Shown here: positions 60,289 to 64,000 of the stretch, piece after piece
How the letters are laid out: every line of letters begins with the position of its first letter
Numbering within the stretch: the stretch's first letter is position 1
Source: JALYXV01 sp963791545
Lineage (GTDB): Bacteria; Actinomycetota; Acidimicrobiia; Acidimicrobiales; Palsa-688
Direction of reading: 5' to 3'
Length of the DNA stretch: 64,000 nucleotides
Assembly: GCA_963791545.1 (NCBI GenBank)
Contig: CAWBSR010000003.1
Location: forward strand, 1 to 64,000
Notes under the pieces: generated by a model
Databases searched by the model: none
What the model was told of the DNA's origin: nothing
Seen by the model: only the letters and a program-made list of their open reading frames with translations
Program-made: the position numbers and the translations under genes

Positions 60289-63200
60289 CCGCCGTGGCGC
60301 GGCGGCCGACCGACGTGGCGATCGTCGGGATGGCCGCCCTGTTCCCGGGCGCGCCCGACCTCGGGGCGTACTGGCACAACATCGTCAACGGCGTCGACTC
60401 GGTCACCGACGTCCCCACCACCCGCTGGGATGCCTCGTACTACGACCCCGAGGCATGGTCGCACCCGGCCAGCGACAAGTTCTACTGCCGCCGGGGCGGC
60501 TTCATCGACGACATCGCGGACTTCGACCCGGCCGCCTTCGGGATCATGCCCATTGCGGTGGACAGCACCGAGCCCGACCAGCTGCTGGCCCTCAAGGTGG
60601 CGGCGGCGGCCATCGCCGACGGCGGCGGCGAGGACGGCCTGGGGGACCGGGGCCGGGTCGGGGTCATCCTGGGCCGGGGCGGCTATCTCTCGGCCGGCGG
60701 CGCCCGCCTCGACCAGCGGGTCCGGGCGGGGCGGCAGTTGGTGGCCAGCCTGCGGGAACTGGTTCCCGGCCTCAGCCAGGCCCAGCTGGATCGGGTGGCC
60801 CAGGACTTTCAGGCCCGCTTGGGCCCGGAGCGGCCTGAGGCGTCAATCGGCCTGGTCCCCAACCTGGCCGCCTCTCGCATCGCCAACCGCCTCGACCTGC
60901 AGGGACCCGCGTACACCGTCGACGCCGCCTGCGCCTCGTCGCTGCTGGCCGTCGACCACGCGGTGGTCGAACTGGCCCGGGGCCGCTGCGACGTCGTCAT
61001 CGCGGGCGGGGTCCACGTGTGCGACGACGTGACGCTGTGGAGTGTGTTCTCGCAGCTGAAGGCGCTGAGCCCCAGCCAGCAGATCCGGCCCTTCGACCGC
61101 AAGGCGGACGGGCTGTTGATCGGCGAGGGAACAGGCATGGTCATCCTGAAGCGCCTCGCCGACGCCGAGCGCCGGGGCGACCGGATCTACGCCGTCATCC
61201 GGGGCTCCGGCGTGGCCAGCGACGGGCGCGACTCGAGCCTCATGCGCCCCCGGGTCGAGGGCCAGGTGCTGGCCCTGGAGCGGGCCTGGGCGGCGGCCGG
61301 GCTGGACCCGACCGAGCCGGGCGCCGTCTCGCTGATCGAGGCCCACGGCACCGCCACCCCGGTGGGCGACGAGGCGGAGCTGACCACGCTGCGCCGGGTG
61401 TTCGGCAGCGCCGGGCCCGCCCTGTGCCTGGGCTCGGTCAAGTCGATGATCGGACACTCCATGCCCGCGGCGGGCATCGCGGGGTTGATCAAGGCGGCGC
61501 TGGCCGTGCACCACCGGGTGCTGCCCCCAACCCTGCACTGTGACGATCCCCACCCGGCCCTCGCCGGAAGCCGCTTCGAAACCCTGAGCCAGGCCGCCGA
61601 GTGGGGCGACTTCGGCGACGGCGGGCCCCGGCGGGCCGCCGTCAACGCCTTCGGCTTCGGGGGGATCAACGCCCACCTGATCCTGGAAGAAGCTCCCAAC
61701 GCGGCGGTGGGGTCGGCCCCCGCCCCGCGGGTGCCGGGGTTGTCGCACCGGGTCCTGCTGCTGGCGGCTGCGTCGGCAGAAGATCTCGGCCGGCAGCTGG
61801 CCGGCCAGGATGCGGTCCTGCTGGCCCGCGACGACCTCCGGTCGGTTCCCGGCGGCGGGCCGTGGCGCCTGGCGGTTGTCGACCCCAACCCGACCCGGCT
61901 GGAACTGGCCCGCAAAGTCGTGGCCCGGGGCCGGCCATGGCGGGGCCGCAACGACGTGTGGTTCACCTCGACCCCGCTCCTCGCAGATGCCACGGCCAAG
62001 ATGGCGTTCCTGTTTCCCGGCGTCGAGCAGACGTTCGACCCCCGCATAGCCGGGGTGGCGGAACACTTCGGCCTCCCCGATGCCGGGATCGGGGGAACCC
62101 ACAACCTGGGCCGCCACAGCGTGGCCACCCTGGCGGTGGGGCGGCTGCTCGACGGCGCCCTGCGGCGTCTCGGGATCGAGCCCGACGTGGTGGCGGGGCA
62201 CAGCATCGGCGAGTGGAACGCCATGATCTCGGCCGGCATGCACGACGCCGCCGATCTGGACCGGGTGATCGGGTCCTTCGACCAGGACAGCATCGAGGTG
62301 CCCGGCGTGGTGTTCGCGGCCCTGGGCTGCGGAGCCGAGATGGCTGAAGCGGCCATCACCGGCCTCGACCGGATCGTGGTCTCCCACGACAACTGCCCCC
62401 ATCAGTCGATCATCTGCGGCGAGGAGGCCAGCGTCGCCGAGGCCCTGGCCCGGTTGCGGGCCGAGGGCGTGATGGGCCAGGTGCTGGCGTTCCGGTCCGG
62501 CTTCCACTCCCCCATGGTCGAGCCCTACCTGGCCGCGGTGGGCGACCAGCTGCGGGGGCTGCGCCTGCGGCCCGCCGAAATCCCGATCTGGTCGGCCACC
62601 ATCGCAGCCCCCTACCCAAAGGACCTCGACCAGTTCCGGCAGCTGGCCGTCCGGCACCTGCTGGAGCCGGTTCGCTTCGGACCCCTGGTCCAGCACCTGC
62701 ACGACGCCGGGGTGCGGGCATTCGTGCAGGTCGGCAGCGGCAGCCTGACCGGCTTCCTCGACGACGCCCTGCGGGACCGGGAGCAACTCGTGGTCAGCGC
62801 CTGCACCTCCAAGAACAATGGTCTCGACCAGCTGCTCCGGGTGGCCGCCGCCCTCTGGGTCGAGGGGCGGGCGCCGGCCCTGGCCCGGCTGGCCCCCGCC
62901 GTCCAGGCCGCCTCGGTGGCCCTTCGCCTGGGAACGCCGCTGGTGCACTTCGCCGACGGGGTGGCCCCCCTGGTGGCGGCTCCGGCTGCACCCTCGGGCG
63001 TGGTTGGGCCCCAGGTGACCCACCCGGTGCTCAGCGAGTTCGACGCCCTGCTCGCGGATGCCGAAGCGGCGGCCAACGCCGTGCTCTCCTCCTGGACGGC
63101 ATCGCCGGCGCGGCCCCGGACGGCCACGACCACCCGGGTGGTATCGGTGGAGACCATGCCGTACCTGCGGGACCACTGCTTCTACCGTCAGGCCGAGGGG

Positions 63201-64000
63201 TGGCCCGAGGTGAGCGACCAGTTCCCGGTGGTCCCCATGACCACCATGCTGGAGCTGATGATGGAAGGCGCCGGGCCCCTGACCGGGGGCGGGACGATCA
63301 CCGGGCTGACCAAGGTGCGGGCGTTGCGGTGGCTGGCCCCGACGGAACCGGTCACCTTGACCATCACCGCGTCGCTTGACGACGACGACAACATCGACGT
63401 GGTGCTGGAGGGCTACGCCCGGGGCAAGGTCATGGTCGCCGACCGCTACCCGGCCGCCCCCGCCGCCAGCCGGGAGCCTTTGCTCCCCGAGAGGCCCTCG
63501 CCGGCCACGGCGGGCGAGCTGTACGAGGGCCGGTGGCTGTTCCACGGCCCCCAGTTCCAGGGCGTGAAGGAGATCGGTGGCTACAGCGACGACGGGATCG
63601 CGGGCCGGCTGATCAGCCTCGCCGCTCCCGGCGGCCTGCTCGACAACGCCGGCCAGTTGATGGGCTTCTGGATCCGATCCACGGTCACTGCCAACAAGCT
63701 GGCCTTCCCTGCCTCCATCGAACGGCTGGAGTTCTTCGGCCCCCATCCGCGGGCCGGCGAGGGGGTCGGCTGCACGGTTTGGATCCGCTCCGTCACCGAG
63801 CTGTCGGTCATCGCGGACCTCGAGTTGACTCATCGGGACGGCACCGTCTGGGCCCGGATCACCGCCTGGAACGACCGGCGGTTCTATACCGACGCCGCCG
63901 TCGACCCCATCCTGCGCTGGCCCGAGAAGAGCCGCATCGCCGAGGAACAGCCCGGTGGCTGGTTCCTGCTCCAGGACCGGTGGCCGGATCCCGCCAACCG
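60285..64000 (+). CDS. Type I synthase KS-AT-DH, cut by window end
   Basis: An open frame runs from ATG 60285 to the end of the window (1238 residues seen). Domains in order: ketosynthase (about 10-445; Cys216 in DAACASS, EAHGTAT, GHSMPAAG), acyltransferase (about 565-850; Ser640 in GHSIGEW, SGFHSP) and a double-hotdog dehydratase (about 945 onward; His964 in YLRDHCFY, then WLFHGPQFQG and DNAGQLMGFW). The AT has GHSIGEW in place of the upstream GHSYGE, so its substrate may differ. The order KS-AT-DH after an ER-like and a KS-AT-ACP-KR protein recalls Pfa3 of myxobacterial PUFA clusters, but no chain-length-factor domain is visible. Confidence 0.88.
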   Translation, partial: MTAVARRPTDVAIVGMAALFPGAPDLGAYWHNIVNGVDSVTDVPTTRWDASYYDPEAWSHPASDKFYCRRGGFIDDIADFDPAAFGIMPIAVDSTEPDQLLALKVAAAAIADGGGEDGLGDRGRVGVILGRGGYLSAGGARLDQRVRAGRQLVASLRELVPGLSQAQLDRVAQDFQARLGPERPEASIGLVPNLAASRIANRLDLQGPAYTVDAACASSLLAVDHAVVELARGRCDVVIAGGVHVCDDVTLWSVFSQLKALSPSQQIRPFDRKADGLLIGEGTGMVILKRLADAERRGDRIYAVIRGSGVASDGRDSSLMRPRVEGQVLALERAWAAAGLDPTEPGAVSLIEAHGTATPVGDEAELTTLRRVFGSAGPALCLGSVKSMIGHSMPAAGIAGLIKAALAVHHRVLPPTLHCDDPHPALAGSRFETLSQAAEWGDFGDGGPRRAAVNAFGFGGINAHLILEEAPNAAVGSAPAPRVPGLSHRVLLLAAASAEDLGRQLAGQDAVLLARDDLRSVPGGGPWRLAVVDPNPTRLELARKVVARGRPWRGRNDVWFTSTPLLADATAKMAFLFPGVEQTFDPRIAGVAEHFGLPDAGIGGTHNLGRHSVATLAVGRLLDGALRRLGIEPDVVAGHSIGEWNAMISAGMHDAADLDRVIGSFDQDSIEVPGVVFAALGCGAEMAEAAITGLDRIVVSHDNCPHQSIICGEEASVAEALARLRAEGVMGQVLAFRSGFHSPMVEPYLAAVGDQLRGLRLRPAEIPIWSATIAAPYPKDLDQFRQLAVRHLLEPVRFGPLVQHLHDAGVRAFVQVGSGSLTGFLDDALRDREQLVVSACTSKNNGLDQLLRVAAALWVEGRAPALARLAPAVQAASVALRLGTPLVHFADGVAPLVAAPAAPSGVVGPQVTHPVLSEFDALLADAEAAANAVLSSWTASPARPRTATTTRVVSVETMPYLRDHCFYRQAEGWPEVSDQFPVVPMTTMLELMMEGAGPLTGGGTITGLTKVRALRWLAPTEPVTLTITASLDDDDNIDVVLEGYARGKVMVADRYPAAPAASREPLLPERPSPATAGELYEGRWLFHGPQFQGVKEIGGYSDDGIAGRLISLAAPGGLLDNAGQLMGFWIRSTVTANKLAFPASIERLEFFGPHPRAGEGVGCTVWIRSVTELSVIADLELTHRDGTVWARITAWNDRRFYTDAAVDPILRWPEKSRIAEEQPGGWFLLQDRWPDPAN

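Noticed and set aside
60843..63833. 996-residue minus-strand open frame over the KS-AT-DH region
   Set aside because: Shadow of the truncated synthase gene that runs to the window end on the plus strand.

Overview
The window is about 70% GC, densely coded on both strands, and full of GTG starts, ATGA/GTGA gene overlaps and -10 boxes (TANNNT) placed 6 to 9 nt before start codons. That style, together with Lsr2, a crotonyl-CoA carboxylase/reductase route, an AccE-type epsilon subunit and SRP RNA next to dnaX, points to a high-GC actinomycete. Acidimicrobiia is my best guess (inference; nothing in the window proves the class). No insertion sequence, phage or CRISPR array is visible.

Layout. 1-6.1 kb: two lipoproteins, a DUF11-type surface protein, a DUF445 membrane protein, a MauE/thioredoxin membrane protein and a metallophosphoesterase. 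6.1-18.6 kb: acyl-CoA carboxylase (epsilon and beta), aat, a 5'-3' exonuclease, an NlpC/P60 peptidase, map, a Ni/Co permease under a cobalamin riboswitch, methylmalonyl-CoA epimerase, ccr, a pair of zinc-ribbon membrane proteins (one a serine protease) and a thiolase. The carbon genes fit an ethylmalonyl-CoA/methylmalonyl-CoA pathway, whose mutases need B12, which suits the riboswitch-controlled metal permease. 18.7-26 kb: a CAP-domain protein, FKBP, the dnaX-ybaB-recR operon, SRP RNA, two tRNA-Ser genes, an Lsr2-like protein and tadA. 26-41.8 kb: azlCD, an ECF sigma factor with a membrane partner, an MFS pump with a MerR regulator and a palindromic operator, a stand-alone Clp N-domain protein, an ABC exporter, HAD and MBL hydrolases, an ABC-F ATPase, larC and larB (nickel-pincer cofactor), pheA and a third tRNA-Ser.

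42-50 kb is the most unusual region. An exosortase-like membrane protein, a 55-residue LATTG-tailed peptide, a processive-type GT2 glycosyltransferase, a secreted protein with a C-terminal sorting-like tail and a UDP-GlcNAc 2-epimerase lie between and beside two paralogous coiled-coil proteins of unknown family. The tail of the secreted protein (P-x-LPV-x-x-[IL]-PI, transmembrane segment, Arg-rich end) also ends the surface protein at 1.2-2.4 kb. This looks like an undescribed surface-protein processing and glycan locus.

50-64 kb: a small conserved protein, a Pro/Tyr-rich HtrA-like protease, then a lipid/polyketide synthase that resembles PUFA or heterocyst-glycolipid synthases: a double nitronate-monooxygenase-like enoyl-reductase protein, KS-AT-ACP-KR, and KS-AT-DH running off the window end. 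The first two appear to be split by two +1 frameshifts. A 50-nt palindromic repeat occurs at 38.5 and 50.7 kb.
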